Shown: positions 37,225-48,260, counted from the first letter of the stretch. The stretch is DNA of 64,000 bases from Daphnia pulex (GCF_021134715.1 NC_060024.1:6572001-6636000), one strand, 5' to 3'. The notes: generated by a model not told the origin, from the letters alone. Numbers and translations are program-made.

Positions 37225-38190
37225 ATGATTACGTTTACGCTGTTCCAATTAACTGTCGTCTTTGAGGTAAAGTACCTTCTATATTATATTGGAATAAATC
37301 CGGACAGATCATCACATGTTTTATTCTTCGACGTGGAATAATCTTTTGTATTGTTTTTAAAAAGTTAAAACAAATCTAATGAATTCATTTTTGGTCACAA
37401 GCTGTTATTTTTCCTCCTTTGGGCATTTCCCAATTGGGCCAACCTACCAGCTGGAAAACTTATATCGCAAGTAAAGCAAAATGATTTATTGGATGACAGG
37501 TCTACTTTAGGATCATGTGATGTCGAAGGTAAATTACTGAATAACAGCTGGCCAATAAATTAATTTAAAAAAGTCATTTTTTACGAGCTCAATATTTTTT
37601 CTTTGTGCGACCTAATATAATTAATTATCTTTAGATACTTCTAATATAAACGTATTATGTTTTTACTAAATGTTGTTTAGATAAATGTGGATTGTGTACG
37701 AATACAACGAAAGAAGGTGGCGCAATTGAATCTTCAAATTTCCGCGATGAAGATGCCCCAGATTTGAATTGTTCATTCAATATTCAAGCGCCTCCGGGGT
37801 CACGAATTCAGTTGGCGTTTACCCAGTTCCTTGTGGATAAATGCAGCGATTTTATTACCGTAAGCCAAAAAGTTGAACAAATTCACAATATTAAAAAAAA
37901 ACTAGAAAAAATAAATAATATAGTTATTTGGATTTTTACAGGTGTCTGACGGAGAAAACGATCCATTTGAACTAAGGTTTAATGGTTCCAACATTCCAGA
38001 GCCAATTACCTTTCCGTCTAGCCAAATCGTTGTCAAGTTTACTAGAAATACGAATAATACATCTTCCTTTAACTCAACAACTAATAATTCGGCTCGATGG
38101 CAAGCAAGATACAAGTTCCTAGCTGACAAAAATCTGGTCAGTCAATTGGAAACGGTTAATTTGAAACCATCGACTTCAAATGAAATCTGA
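37225..38190 (+). CDS. Small secreted CUB-domain protein
   Basis: Four exons: 37225-37266, 37402-37528, 37681-37859 and 37942-38190. All introns are GT-AG and phases agree, giving 198 aa. The first two exons encode a signal peptide (MITFTLFQLTVVFELLFFLL, WAFPNWA). The rest is one CUB domain: CGLCTNTTKEGGAIESSNFR, CSFNIQAPPGSRIQLAFTQF, a third Cys in KCSDFITVSDG, then GSNIPEPITFPSSQIVVKF and RWQARYKF. CUB domains are extracellular beta-sandwiches that bind proteins or sugars, often with calcium. There is no protease or second domain, so this is a stand-alone CUB protein, perhaps hemolymph or cuticle associated (inference). Several N-glycosylation sites (NTSSFNS, NNS) occur near the end. It is convergent with the caveolin gene, about 420 bp away. 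Confidence 0.85.
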
Positions 38191-38607
38191 ATTTTAAAGT
38201 AAGAACAGCATCCTTAAATTTCGTAATTTTGTGTTGTCATTTGAAAATAAATGTCTGTTAATATTTTTCAAATTCGTCCCAATATTTTGATGGAATTAAT
38301 CATTGCAGCAATTAATTTATGTTTACTATTTATGTTCCTTCTTTATTACGCCAATGAAATGTAGGTCGGAATTGAATTTTATCTGAAAATACAGTTTTCG
38401 GTCGAATATAATATTTTCTTTTAAAGTTTTGCTATTTAATTTTATGCTGAATTCAAGCTTTAACAAATATTAGCTACACAGAAATAATTTTTCCTAGCCA
38501 AATAGCTTAATAACCTATGTACATTTCATTTTTCCGGATATTTCACGTGTCGTCATCGTCCAATTCGTAAACAAAATATCCGAGCAGCAATATATTATCG
38601 ATTGATT
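38191..38607. other. Convergent 3' region between CUB gene and caveolin
   Basis: An AATAAA signal at about 38247 suits the CUB transcript. AT-rich otherwise. Confidence 0.5.
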
Positions 38608-39478
38608 CTATTTTTCGTTCTTCACATCGTCGTATATAATTTCAGTAGGTTCAATCTGAATAACGCGTTCTCGCTGTCGATGAGCCGGCGAAAAGTCTGC
38701 TGTCATTTTCTCGTAGCGCACGTTGACATTTGAAAAAATGTTACTGCAAGCTTTCATCAGTGGCACACACCTTTAAAATATTGTCCATAATCAGTCAAGA
38801 TCAGTAAGGAAATATTAGCAAATGATGGTAATGCAACATCAAAATAAGAAATAACATCTAAATCTTTTTAAATTGAGATACAGAAACCACTTGTATGCAA
38901 GAAAATTTGATGAACGACATGCATGAAAAATATAACTTACGTCGCATCCAAAATAATGATATTCAATCGTTGTAGGAAGGAAAATCTTATTCTAAAACGG
39001 CTCAGACATGGCTGGTAACACCAGATGTGCTAATAATACATAAGAAACGAACCACAAGGCAAAAATTGGTCCCAAAATGTAAGCTAATGATTTGTAGCAG
39101 CAGCTTTGGCTTTTAGTATAAATCTGTGGAACCCATCAGTCATCACGATATATATACGCATCATTAACAATATTATACTTTAATATTGAGAAAATTAGTT
39201 TAAAGTAGTCAATGATGGTCACCAATAGCTACTAAAAAATCGTACCTTGTAAGATAAATTCCAGCTAAAGTCAGCGCTGCGAACTCCCGTCGGTTCATTA
39301 ATGATATCACTCCAATCGACCTGATTATATAATTTATGGAATAAAAAGATTAAGTTATTATTTATAATAGGATATATATCATATTACGATAGTATACTTT
39401 GATGTATTCGTTGTTATTATGGATGTCTCGGTGCTCCATGTGATTATAATATTGACGGCCGTTTTTTATGTTCTCCAT
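38608..39478 (-). CDS. CAV: Caveolin family protein, frame off by one base in exon 3
   Basis: Exons on the minus strand: 39478-39398, 39320-39246, 39123-38941 and 38770-38608 (stop TAG), all with GT-AG introns. Joined, they read EYIKVDWSDIINEP (signature motif, usually FEDVIAEP), TGVRSADFSWNLSYKIYTKS (scaffolding domain), SLAYILGPIFALWFVSYVLL (intramembrane hairpin), then PCLSRFRIRFSFLQRLNIII, LDATCVPLMKACSNIFSNV. The last stretch aligns without gaps to the vertebrate caveolin end (VPC, then CDPLFEAVG.IFSNV). The exon lengths total 502 nt, one more than a multiple of three. The extra base falls near 39009-39013, between HLVLP and CLSRF; read straight, the frame stops after AMSEPF. Length if repaired is about 166 aa, near caveolin-1. 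Caveolins oligomerise in the plasma membrane and shape caveolae. It is either a sequence error, a polymorphism or a broken copy. Confidence 0.85.
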
Positions 39479-40175
39479 AACTATGTAATAATTGCAAAGT
39501 GTGATGGTTTTTATTTAACGAAATAATCGAAATTTTCTTTTTAAAATCAAAGGAGATTTTTTAAAACCGATGCAAAGGCCTGTGTAACCAACTTTGCAAT
39601 GCGCACCTATATTCGATTTCATCACACACATATGTTTTCGACCGGTTCGTTTTCTTCCGACCCTCTGATTAGATAATAGCTCGTATTGGATTTTATCCTC
39701 ATATGTTTTCGACATAGGTTTAGACAATTATATCTTTTCTGATTTGATAGCGATCAGATAAGAGAAGCGTCAAGTTGTCAACTATAATAGCCTATAGCAT
39801 ATGGCTGCTGAAAAATGATAACTGAACAATTTTGATTTTATATTAGCCTATATTTTGTACCTATCCATACCGTATATATAGCTTACATATAATATAGCTC
39901 AGAAAATGCCAATTATTATAGTCTGTTGCGTATAGGCCACTGCACGCTATATTCCAAACTCATGTGGCGCGCGGTATTTGCATGAAACGGATATTACAAG
40001 GACAAAAGGTTATTGTAATTAGCAGATCTGCATGAACTCGTAATTAATTCAACAATGTTTTTTAAATTGGAATTTCGGTTTATTTCTGGCGTGTATAATA
40101 CAGGAAAAAAAGATGGTTGTTCGACTTATGATACAATGAAGAAAGCTCTAATTAATGACCTATTATTTGCATTAT
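39479..40175. other. Caveolin upstream / cuticle cluster downstream spacer
   Basis: AT-rich, no gene seen. It holds the caveolin promoter region and the 3' side of cuticle gene A. Confidence 0.45.
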
Positions 40176-41408
40176 CTAAGCAGTTTGGGCTACAGTTGCA
40201 GCATCAGGGCTGGCGACGACCACTGATGGTTCTGCTGCTGCTGATGCAGCAGCAATGGGAGCCTCAACGGCAGTGCTGGCTGCTGGCGGTGCGCTAATCA
40301 GACGAGCCCTGGCAGCCGCATGGGCGGCAAAGTGGGCGGCTTTGGCCTGGGCCACTTCAAAGGTGTCTTGCACTTGAACGGGACCGACGGGCAAGTCGTT
40401 TGACAGGACACGGAAGCCTCTGTGGTCAGCGGTGTAAGACACACGGACTTGTTTACCTTCCGGGTTGAAGTAAGAGTAACTGCCGATTTGATTTCCCAGT
40501 GCGTCACGGTAGTTGGTGGCGGCTTGGCCGGGGTGAGCGTAGCCGAATGTCGTCTGACCGAATTCATCTTGGGCGTGATATTGGGTGGAGGTGGCCATCG
40601 GGAAGATTGGGGCGACAGCAGCACCAGCACCCACATTAGGAGTAATATAGGGAACAGCAGAATGCTGGAAGTTATTGGGTGCTGAATAATATCCTCCGTA
40701 GGGGAAACCAAAAGGAGCGTTGGCCAATGGCTGAATCTGTCGCTTTTTGCGGGACATGATGGAAGTGGCAACATCAGCGACAGACTCAACTGGAGCGGCA
40801 ACAGTTTCGACGACCGGAGCGGAAACGGTTTCAACCACCGGAGTGGCAACAGTTTCTACCAGCGAAGAAGCAGCAGTTTCCATAGCCAGAGTGGGAGCCA
40901 CAGCAGCATCAGCAGCGACAGGAACAGCAACAGGAGCCGCTACGACGGGAGTAAAGAGACGGGCCCTGGCGGCGGCGTGGGCGGCAAAGTGAGCCGCTTT
41001 GGCCTGGGCCACTTCCGGCGTGTCCTGCACTTGGCCATAGCCTCCGACTTGGTTGCCGAAGGCGTCATAGGCAGGCAGAGATGCAGCCGGGTAGTTGACA
41101 TATCGTCCTGGATGTCCGTAAAAAGGTCCAGCTGCTGATGGGAATCCGGCGTAATCCGGGTAGAGGCCGTTAAATCCGCCAAAGAATCCAGCAGGATGGA
41201 GACCGTACCCGAAGTTGTTCGGCCATTGGGACTGGACGGCAACAATCAAAACCAAAAGACAGGCGACCTGTGCGTGATGCGGGATGAAATGTTGTAATTT
41301 GATATATATTGTATAATAACATATCAATTTTATTATTGGACATTTATATTATACTCTAAAAGAAATTTGGCTGATTGCAAATTGAAATGGACTTACAATG
41401 GACTTCAT
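40176..41408 (-). CDS. Cuticle protein A, with R&R chitin-binding domain
   Basis: Exon 1 (41408-41397) encodes only MKSI; the intron is 129 bp; exon 2 (41267-40176) completes a 367-aa protein. Signal peptide MKSIVACLLVLIVAVQS, then QWPNNFGYG and a Gly/Tyr/Pro-rich block. Next come DAFGNQVGGYGQVQDTPEVA and AQAKAAHFAAHAAARARL, an Ala/Val-rich linker, and a basic site SRKKR. The second half holds an R&R-type domain (GSYSYFNPEGKQVRVSYTAD, HRGF), the chitin-binding module of arthropod CPR proteins. It is followed by a second copy of QVQDTFEVAQAKAAHF..ARARL and an Ala-rich tail. The first DAFGNQVGG..QVQDT block is the same unit with the R&R middle missing. It is the only member of the cluster here with the complete domain. 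Function: structural exoskeleton protein, secreted by epidermis. The tiny first exon and position-conserved intron are typical of cuticle genes. Confidence 0.9.
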
Positions 41409-41459
41409 CTTAGTTTCGCAAAATTGGGAGTCAAATGCTGTGCAGAGGAGAGACTGCTG

Positions 41460-41493
41460 CTGACTAACTCCAATCGATGGCTACACTTTTATA
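41460..41493 (-). promoter_or_regulatory. Core promoter of cuticle gene A
   Basis: Minus strand TATAAAA (41493-41487) and an initiator-like GTCAG about 28 nt downstream (41463-41460), followed by a 5' UTR of about 55 nt. The same arrangement is found before B, C and, with other flanks, D. Confidence 0.7.
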
Positions 41494-41953
41494 CTGGTTT
41501 ACTTTGAAGGGGGGGGATAACAGTGATTATTGAAAAAAATATCTAAAGGTTGCGGAACATGCCAAATGGTGAGCCAAAAAGGAAAAAATACAGCAGAATA
41601 TAATAAACAATCTAAAACTTGAACTAGTTTTTTCCAGGAACAAAAGTGTTTTACATTGAAAATGTATGTATAATATGTTGTTCCGCAATCCCGTGTGCAA
41701 CCGCGACACGGATGTAAAACGAGTACCTGCTGTGCGTTTATCAGCATGAATTCTATAGAACGACCTTGTCCATATAGTTCATGGTGCACAATGACGTGTC
41801 AGCACAATTTTAAAGTTTCACTATTCTTATAATATAGTCTACATTTCGTTGATCAGAAAATGAAACTGTCTAGGGCGTGGAATGTAAAAGCACAGCACGT
41901 GCGCTCAAAAATGGACCATAGTTCCGAGTATTGGTTGCCGATGGACATACATA
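41494..41953. other. Duplicated upstream region of cuticle gene A
   Basis: Contains GGTTGCGGAACATGCCAAAT and GTGAGCCAAAAAGGAAAAA, repeated upstream of B (about 45400) and C (about 48415). No coding sequence. Confidence 0.6.
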
Positions 41954-43093
41954 GGGGAGAGTGGGGCGACTGGCTCACTTTTTTTTCTCTTAGCTCCCAT
42001 TCCCTTATTTTTCAAAGTATTTAGATCCACCAAATCTTAAAAGATAGACAATTCTTCCTGCTTTAAATGGTGATTTTTTCAATCCGATCTAAATAAATTA
42101 AGACTAGGTTATTGCCGATTTTTTTTATAAAAAAAAAAAGAGCAAACCCGCCCCAGATACGGGGTCACTTGCTCACACCGCCAGGGTGTTTCGGCCCCTG
42201 TATTTCTTACGGAAAAACCGTTGACTGACAGTAGAAACTTAAAATTAAAAAAATAAACCAATAATGCAACCCACCAACGGAATATCAATGAAAAAGCAAA
42301 AGAAATTGATTTCTTGATGGGTTAGAATTGCAATAAAATATTCAAAAAATCAGGAGATGTAGATGTTAGTAATGCGCATCTTAAAACAAAATTTCATGGT
42401 AGTACGACGAACGGTTGAGGAATGAAAGGTAAAATAAATTTTTCGTCTTAAAATTGGGTCGTCCTACTTTGACTTTCGAATCAAGTATCGGCTTTCCCGA
42501 TTACTTTAAAATTATAAAAAAATATGGAAAATACTCTACGTTATCTCCTCTTTAAGCCTGTTTAGTTTGTTTTATATTTACAATAGTTTAAATAAGAGAT
42601 ATTCAATAATATACTAAGACCCCTTTGTTGGGGGCGCATCGGCCACACAGCGTCGGGGCTTTTTGGCTTACATAAAATTGCATATGAAAGCAGTAAAATT
42701 ATTTGTGTTCGACTTTTTTCGTGTTTTTAGTCAACTACCATACTTATTTAAGCTTTTTCATTGATATTCCGTTGGTGGGTTGCATTATTGGTTTATTTTT
42801 TCAATTTTAAGTTTCTACTGTCAGTCAACGGTTTTCCGTAAGAAATACAGGGGCCGAGACACCCCGGCGGTGTGAGCAAGTGACCCCGTATCAGGGGCGG
42901 GTTTGCTCTTTTTTTTTTTTTTTTTAGATCGATAATAACCTAGTCTTAATTTATTTGGATCGGATTGCAAAAATCACCATTTAGAGCAGAAAGAATTCTC
43001 TATCTTTTAAGATTTGGTGGATCTAAATACGTTGGAAAATAAGGGAATGGGAGCTAAGAGAAAAAAAAGTGAACCAGTCGCCCCACTCTCCCC
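41954..43093. mobile_element. 1.14 kb foldback element (TA target)
   Basis: Ends GGGGAGAGTGGGGCGACTGG and its complement, flanked by TA (41952-41953, 43094-43095). Each arm extends about 340 bp inward with few mismatches: AGCAAACCCGCCCC, CGGGGTCACTTGCTCACACC, CAACCCACCAACGGAATATC and their complements. A 500-bp centre has no ORF. Flanking sequence continues as in the related copy near 49290, consistent with insertion into an already duplicated spacer. Confidence 0.8.
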
Positions 43094-44255
43094 TACCATG
43101 CTGGTGAAAAAGAGAAGGGAATTATCTGTATTGTTTTTCTACTCATAAATAACTTCAGGCTAAATATCTAGACCTTTTGCCTTGTTATTGTCAGATAACC
43201 CCAACAGCTAAAAAATTTCAGGAAATAAAAGAGAATTTCTATATAATATCCGTGAAAAAGACATCACAATGTCTCATTGTCTCATGATAGATCTAGCGCG
43301 GCTCTTGCATATATAATTTCAAATAAACTGAAAATGGATTTGATGCCGTTGTAAGTTGTTTTGATAGAGCGAGGTGAGTGAGAGAAAATTTTTTTGAGAA
43401 TTTCTATAGCATGAAGGTTAACTGGTTTTAAAGTATTTTTCAAAGAAAAAAAAGCGGAGCATTGAAATTCGATCAGCGATTCCTTATTTGGAATATTTAA
43501 AAAAAAAACTTGTGGGTTAATTGGAATCTTTTTTGAAGGTCGTCATGCGAATAATGACACAAGTGTTGATATGCTCTCGTAAAAACCATCGATTAAAGGA
43601 TTTTTCTTATTTGATTACATCTGAACGTCCTTGCCCGTATCGATTTATTTTGGGCCGCCAGGAAGTGTTTGGAATATAAGAATAATAAGGAATACCTAAA
43701 AGTCTGTCTCGCCTTTGAAATCCTATACATAATATCCTACACTCGACATTGACGTTGCAGTATAGTTTAAATAATATTATTTATGCATCAATACAGAGCA
43801 CGCAGCACGTGTGTGATGTGGAAAGGATATTGCTGTTTTGATGTCACCCGGAATATGGGCTAAATGGGAAAAGTACAGCACTTTTTAAAATTCAGTAAAA
43901 ATTTAATTTCCTGTTACTGCAGATACCATAATAATCTGGGCATCAAGTGTTGGGTATTTTATATTGCGTCTATACTTATTGTTATCGTTATTCGCGTAAC
44001 TTTAAAAAAAGTCAGAAGGGCTGATACAATATCTCGGTGCTTTTTATATTACTAAAGTTATAAGTCGGAATTGCACTTATAATAATATTTGTAAATTGTT
44101 CAACATCAGAGATTTGACTCACACGATTGTATTTCATTAACTTTGGCAGCGAAAAATGGCGACAACTATTGTACAGATGAAAAAAAGAAAGAATCAGAAA
44201 TGGATAATGTAGGGTATACAAAGCCTGCGTATAACCGTAACAATTCGTCGAATCA
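43094..44255. repeat. Spacer between cuticle genes A and B (duplicated unit)
   Basis: CATGCTGGTGAAAAAGAGAA through GCATTGAAATTCGATCAGCG and GTCTGTCTCGCCTTTGAAAT is repeated at about 49290-49940. Near 43873 (AAAGTACAGCACTTTT) lies the unoccupied version of the site that carries elements at 45774 and 50111. 3' flanks of B share TTGGCAGCGAAAAATGGCGA with C and D. Confidence 0.65.
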
Positions 44256-45242
44256 TTATGCTGTTATGGCGACGATTGCTGTTGCATCAGATGTGGCGAC
44301 GACGCTGTCTGCGTTGGTTTCGGCGACAGCAGGAGAGGCGACAACAACCGGCGTCTCAACAGCAGCAGCAAAGTTATTATAAGTCGTGGGATAAAATTGG
44401 CCGTTGTAGGTGAAAGGGTTTCCAAAGTGATAGCCGAAAGGAGCGCCATAGTTGTAGCCGAAAGGTGTGCCAAAGTTGGAGTAAGCAAAAGGAGAGCCAG
44501 CATAGTGATTGTAATAAGCGAAAGGAGAAGCATAGTTGTAAGCGAAAGGAGATGAGTTGACGTGCTGAGGAGCCAACTGAATCAGTCGCTTTTTGCGGGA
44601 CATGATGGGAGAGGCAACAGCGACAGACTCGAACGGAGGGGCAACATAAGCATCGACGACCGGAGCGGAAACGGTTTCAACCACCGGAGTGGCAACAGTT
44701 TCTACCAGCGAAGAACCAGGAGTTTCCATAGCCAGAGTGGGAGCCACAGCAGCATCAGCGACGAGGGGAACAGCAACAGGAGCTGCTACGACGGGTGTAA
44801 AGAGACGGGCTCTGGCGGCGTCATGGGCGGCAAAGTGAGCCGCTTTGGCCTGGGCCACTTCCGGCGTGTCCTGAACTTGACCGTAGCCTCCGACTTGGTT
44901 GCCGAAGGCGTCATAGGCAGGCAGAGATGAAGCTGGAAAGTTCACATATCGTCCTGGATGTCCGTAGAATGGGCCGGCTGGCAATCCGGCATAACCCGGG
45001 TAGAGGCCGTTGAATCCGCCAAAGAATCCAGCAGGATGGACACCGTATCCGAAGTTGTTCGGCCATTGGGACTGGACGGCAACAACCAAAACCAAGAGAC
45101 AGGCGACCTGGTGCGAGATAAAATGTTATATAATTTGATATTGTATAATAACATATCAATTTTATTATTGGACATTTATAGGCCTATACTCTAAAAGAAA
45201 TTTGGCTGATTAAAATTAAAATCGACTTACAATGGACTTCAT
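44256..45242 (-). CDS. Cuticle protein B, aromatic-repeat type
   Basis: Exon 1 (45242-45231, MKSI), intron, exon 2 (45107-44256); 287 aa. The first half matches gene A: signal MKSIVACLLVLVVAVQS, QWPNNFGYGVHPAGFFGGF, DAFGNQVGGYGQVQDTPEVA, the AQAKAAHFAAHDAARARL helix and the Ala/Val linker. After the basic site SRKKR the sequence differs from A. Instead of an R&R domain it has tandem aromatic repeats (NYASPFAYYNHYAGSPFAYS, NFGTPFGYNYGAPFGYHFGN) and an Ala-rich tail. PF.Y/Gly-Tyr repeats are known from flexible or tyrosine-crosslinked cuticle proteins; crosslinking here is inference. Nearest relatives are C and D. Confidence 0.88.
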
Positions 45243-45293
45243 CTTAGTTTCGCAAAATTGGGAGTCAAACGTTGTGCAGAGGAGAGACTGCTG

Positions 45294-45327
45294 CTGACTA
45301 ACTCCAATCGATGGCTAACCTTTTATA
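45294..45327 (-). promoter_or_regulatory. Core promoter of cuticle gene B
   Basis: Minus strand TATAAAA (45327-45321) with GTCAG at 45297-45294 and the same 5' UTR as gene A. Confidence 0.65.
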
Positions 45328-45773
45328 CTGGGGTACTTTGAAAGGGGGGGGGGAATAACAGAGATTAATTAAAAAAACAAAACAAAAAAAATATCTTAAG
45401 GTTGCGGAACATGCCAAATGGTGAGCCAAAAAGGAAAAAAAACAGCAGAATATAATAAACAATCTAAAACTTGAACTGGTTTTGTCCAGCAACAAAAGTG
45501 TTTTACATTGAAAACGTATGTATAATATGTTGTTCCGCAATCCCGTGTGCAACCGCGACACGGATGCCAAACGAGTCCCTACTGTGCGTTTATCAGCATG
45601 AATTCTATATAACGACCTTGCCCATGTAGTTCATGGTGCACAATGACTGTCGGCACTATTTTAAATAATATTATTTATGCATCGATACACACGCTCGAGT
45701 GTGATGTGGAAAGGATATTGATGCTTTTTTTATGTCACCCGGAATTAAAGCGCTGGGATATATGGGGAAAGTA
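45328..45773. repeat. Spacer upstream of cuticle gene B, internally shortened
   Basis: Matches the spacer upstream of A and C, but lacks about 1.3 kb. The sequence jumps from TCGGCACTATTTTAAA directly to TAATATTATTTATGCATC, with TTTAAA at the joint. Confidence 0.6.
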
Positions 45774-46817
45774 GGGGAGAGGGGGGGCTAGTTAGCAGGT
45801 GGGGTAAGTTGGCATTTTGTTAGTTAGACCCCTTACAGACCAAAACAAATAAATAAAGCCTTTTACACCAAATATGAAAAACAACACCCAGATTGCTCAT
45901 ACAAAATTTCAAAAGTATACGACCTCCCCAACAGGAGTTAAAGCAAAAAGAAAAAAAAAATTGCAAAAAGTTTTTTTTGGGCCTCTCAGCACTTTTCATT
46001 TTTCTCATAATATAAAACATTAAGAATGTCAGAAAACCCAAGCAAAAAAGAATTAATGTTTGTCTTATTTTTAAAAGAAACCCGACATTTCTACCACGCT
46101 CTACCAGGAGAGGTACCCAAACGCCCTATCCCTTTCGTCAGCCAGAATAATCAAGGGTCTTAGAAGCTTCCTCAAAATGCCGCTTGGATCGCGAGCGTGG
46201 CTTGGCCACCGGCTGTTGTGTGTTGCACAGTCTCCCTCTCCCCCCTCCCTCGATATATTCGGGGAATCCCACCGCAAGCCGCCAGCGGCAATTGGCGGCA
46301 ATGGCAGCATTGAAGAGTTCTGACCAAGCTACGCCCGTGATCCAAGCGGCAAATTAGGGAAGCTTCTGAGTCCCTTGATTAGTCTGCTGCCATGGCGTTT
46401 GGGTACCTCTCCTGGTAGACCGTGTTTCTACATTAAAAAGTTATTTAGTTATCAATTTATTTCTTCGAAAAGCACCCTGTAGGGTTAGTTGTCAGAAATT
46501 TGGAGGGACAGGTTGGCATACAGATTTCTCACGAGATGCTGCCGATTGCAAGTTTTCAAAATTCGATCTAGAAATTTTGGAGCAATGGAGAATCGTCACT
46601 TGCCTACTTAACCCGTAGGTGGGGCAAGTTGGCAGTTTTTTTGCAGTTTTTCTCAATTTCACAATTTCGTGTAAATGAAAATTGTAAACAAATACGATAA
46701 ATTCATAGAGAATTTAAATCTGAATTTGATTTATTCAATCAATTTGCAAAACGTGTGGTCAAAAAATTCAAATAAATTCAGAAAAAGTGACCCTGCCAAA
46801 TAGCAACAACTCTCCCC
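45774..46817. mobile_element. GTTGGCAG-family TIR element with a nested insertion
   Basis: Ends GGGGAGAGGGGGGGCTAGTT and ..CTCTCCCC, with TA at 45772-45773 and 46818-46819. Both subterminal regions repeat GGGGTAAGTTGGCA or GGTGGGGCAAGTTGGCAG. Without the nested 330-bp insertion and its duplication it is about 707 bp, as its sisters at 50111 (701 bp) and 50816 (714 bp). No transposase ORF. TA target and GGG ends suggest a Tc1/mariner/pogo-type MITE. Confidence 0.82.
46095..46424. mobile_element. 330-bp MITE nested in the 45774 element
   Basis: Ends CACGCTCTACCAGGAGAGGT and ACCTCTCCTGGTAGACCGTG, with TTTCTAC duplicated at 46088-46094 and 46425-46431. The empty site is present in the sister copy near 50417 (ACATTTCTACATT), which fixes the borders. 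A 7-bp (possibly 8-bp) duplication and CAC..GTG ends suggest a hAT-like or Mutator-like origin (inference). Confidence 0.82.
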
Positions 46818-47260
46818 TAGCACTTTTTTAAATTTGGTCAGAATTGAATTTTCTGTTAGCCTAGTGCAGATAAATACCATAATAATCTGGGCATCAAGTG
46901 GGGGGGTTTACCACTATTTTCTGGTACGGATTACTATAAACAGGGGGTTTAAACTGCCAAAAATAAGATTTTGCGATATTTTGACAATTTCATTGATTTT
47001 TTCCTCGTTTGTGGTACCCTCAAACCACCAAAAAGTAATACTCTTTTTAACAGTGTTATAAAACGGAATTGCTGCCCTTTTTTATAACAATATTTGTAAA
47101 TTGTTTAACATCAGAGATTTGACTCACACGATTGTATTTCATTAACTTTGGCAGCGAAAAATGGCGACAACTATTGTACAGATGAAAAAAAGAAAGAATC
47201 AGGAATGGATAATGTAAGGTATACAAAGCCTGCGTATAACCGTAACAATTTGTCGAAACA
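46818..47260. repeat. 3' flank of cuticle gene C
   Basis: Shared with the 3' flanks of B and D (ATACCATAATAATCTGGG, TTGGCAGCGAAAAATGGCGA). Confidence 0.6.
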
Positions 47261-48260
47261 TTAGGCTATTGCGACGATTGCTGTTGCGTCAGATGTGGCG
47301 ACGACTCTGTCTGCGTTGGTTTCGGCGACAGCAGGAGAGGCGACAACAACCGGCGCCTCAACAGCAGCAGCAGCAGCAAAGTTATTATAAGCCGTGGGAT
47401 AATATTGGCCGTTATAGGTGAAAGGGTTTCCAAAGTGATAGCCGAAAGGAGCGCCATAGTTGTAGCCGAAAGGTGTGCCAAAGTTGGAGTAAGCAAAAGG
47501 AGAGCCAGCGTAGTGATTGTAATAAGCGAAAGGAGAAGCATAGTTGTAACCGAAAGGAGATGAGTTGACTTGCTGAGGAGCCAACTGAATCTGTCGCTTT
47601 TTGCGGGACATGATGGGAGTGGCAACAGCGACAGACTGCTCGACCGGAGCGGCCACATCAGCTTCGACGACCGGAGCGGAAACGGTTTCAATCACTGGAG
47701 TGGCAACAGTTTCTACCAGCGAAGAAGCAGCAGTTTCCATAGCCAGAGTGGGAGCCACAGCAACATCAGCGACGAGGGGAACAGCAACAGGAGCCCCTAC
47801 GACGGGAGTAAAGAGACGGGCCCTGGCGGCGTCATGGGCGGCAAAGTGAGCCGCTTTGGCCTGGGCCACTTCCGGCGTGTCCTGCACTTGACCATAGCCT
47901 CCGACTTGGTTGCCGAAGGCGTCATTGGCAGGCAGAGATGCAGCTGGGTAGTTGACGAATCGTCCTGGATGTCCGTAAAAAGGTCCGGTCGGGAATCCGG
48001 CGTAACCCGGGTAGAGGCCGTTGAATCCGCCAAAGAATCCAGCAGGATTGAGACCGTACCCGAAGTTGTTCGGCCATTGGGAATGGACGGAAACAGCCAA
48101 AACCAAAAGACAGGCGACCTGTGCGTGCGTAATGAAATTCAATAAAATGTTATATAATCTGGTATTGTAATAACATCAATTTTGTTACTGGACATTTATA
48201 TTATTCTCTAAAAGAAATTGGGCTCATTGCAAATTGAAATCGACTTACAATGGATTTCAT
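47261..48260 (-). CDS. Cuticle protein C, aromatic-repeat type
   Basis: Exon 1 (48260-48249, MKSI), intron, exon 2 (48118-47261); 289 aa. Signal peptide MKSIVACLLVLAVSVHS and the same block order as B: QWPNNFGYGLNPAGFFGGF, NDAFGNQVGGYGQVQDTPEV, AQAKAAHFAAHDAARARL, the Ala/Val linker, SRKKR and PFGYNYASPFAYYNHYAGSP with following repeats, then an Ala-rich tail. It differs from B mostly by substitutions. It lacks an R&R domain. Likely a co-expressed cuticle component, because the promoter block is shared with A and B. Confidence 0.88.

Noticed and set aside
39008..39020. A 10-nt GT..AG stretch (GTGTTACCAG) that would repair the caveolin frame as an intron
   Set aside because: Far too short to be spliced, and it would remove two residues that align with other caveolins.
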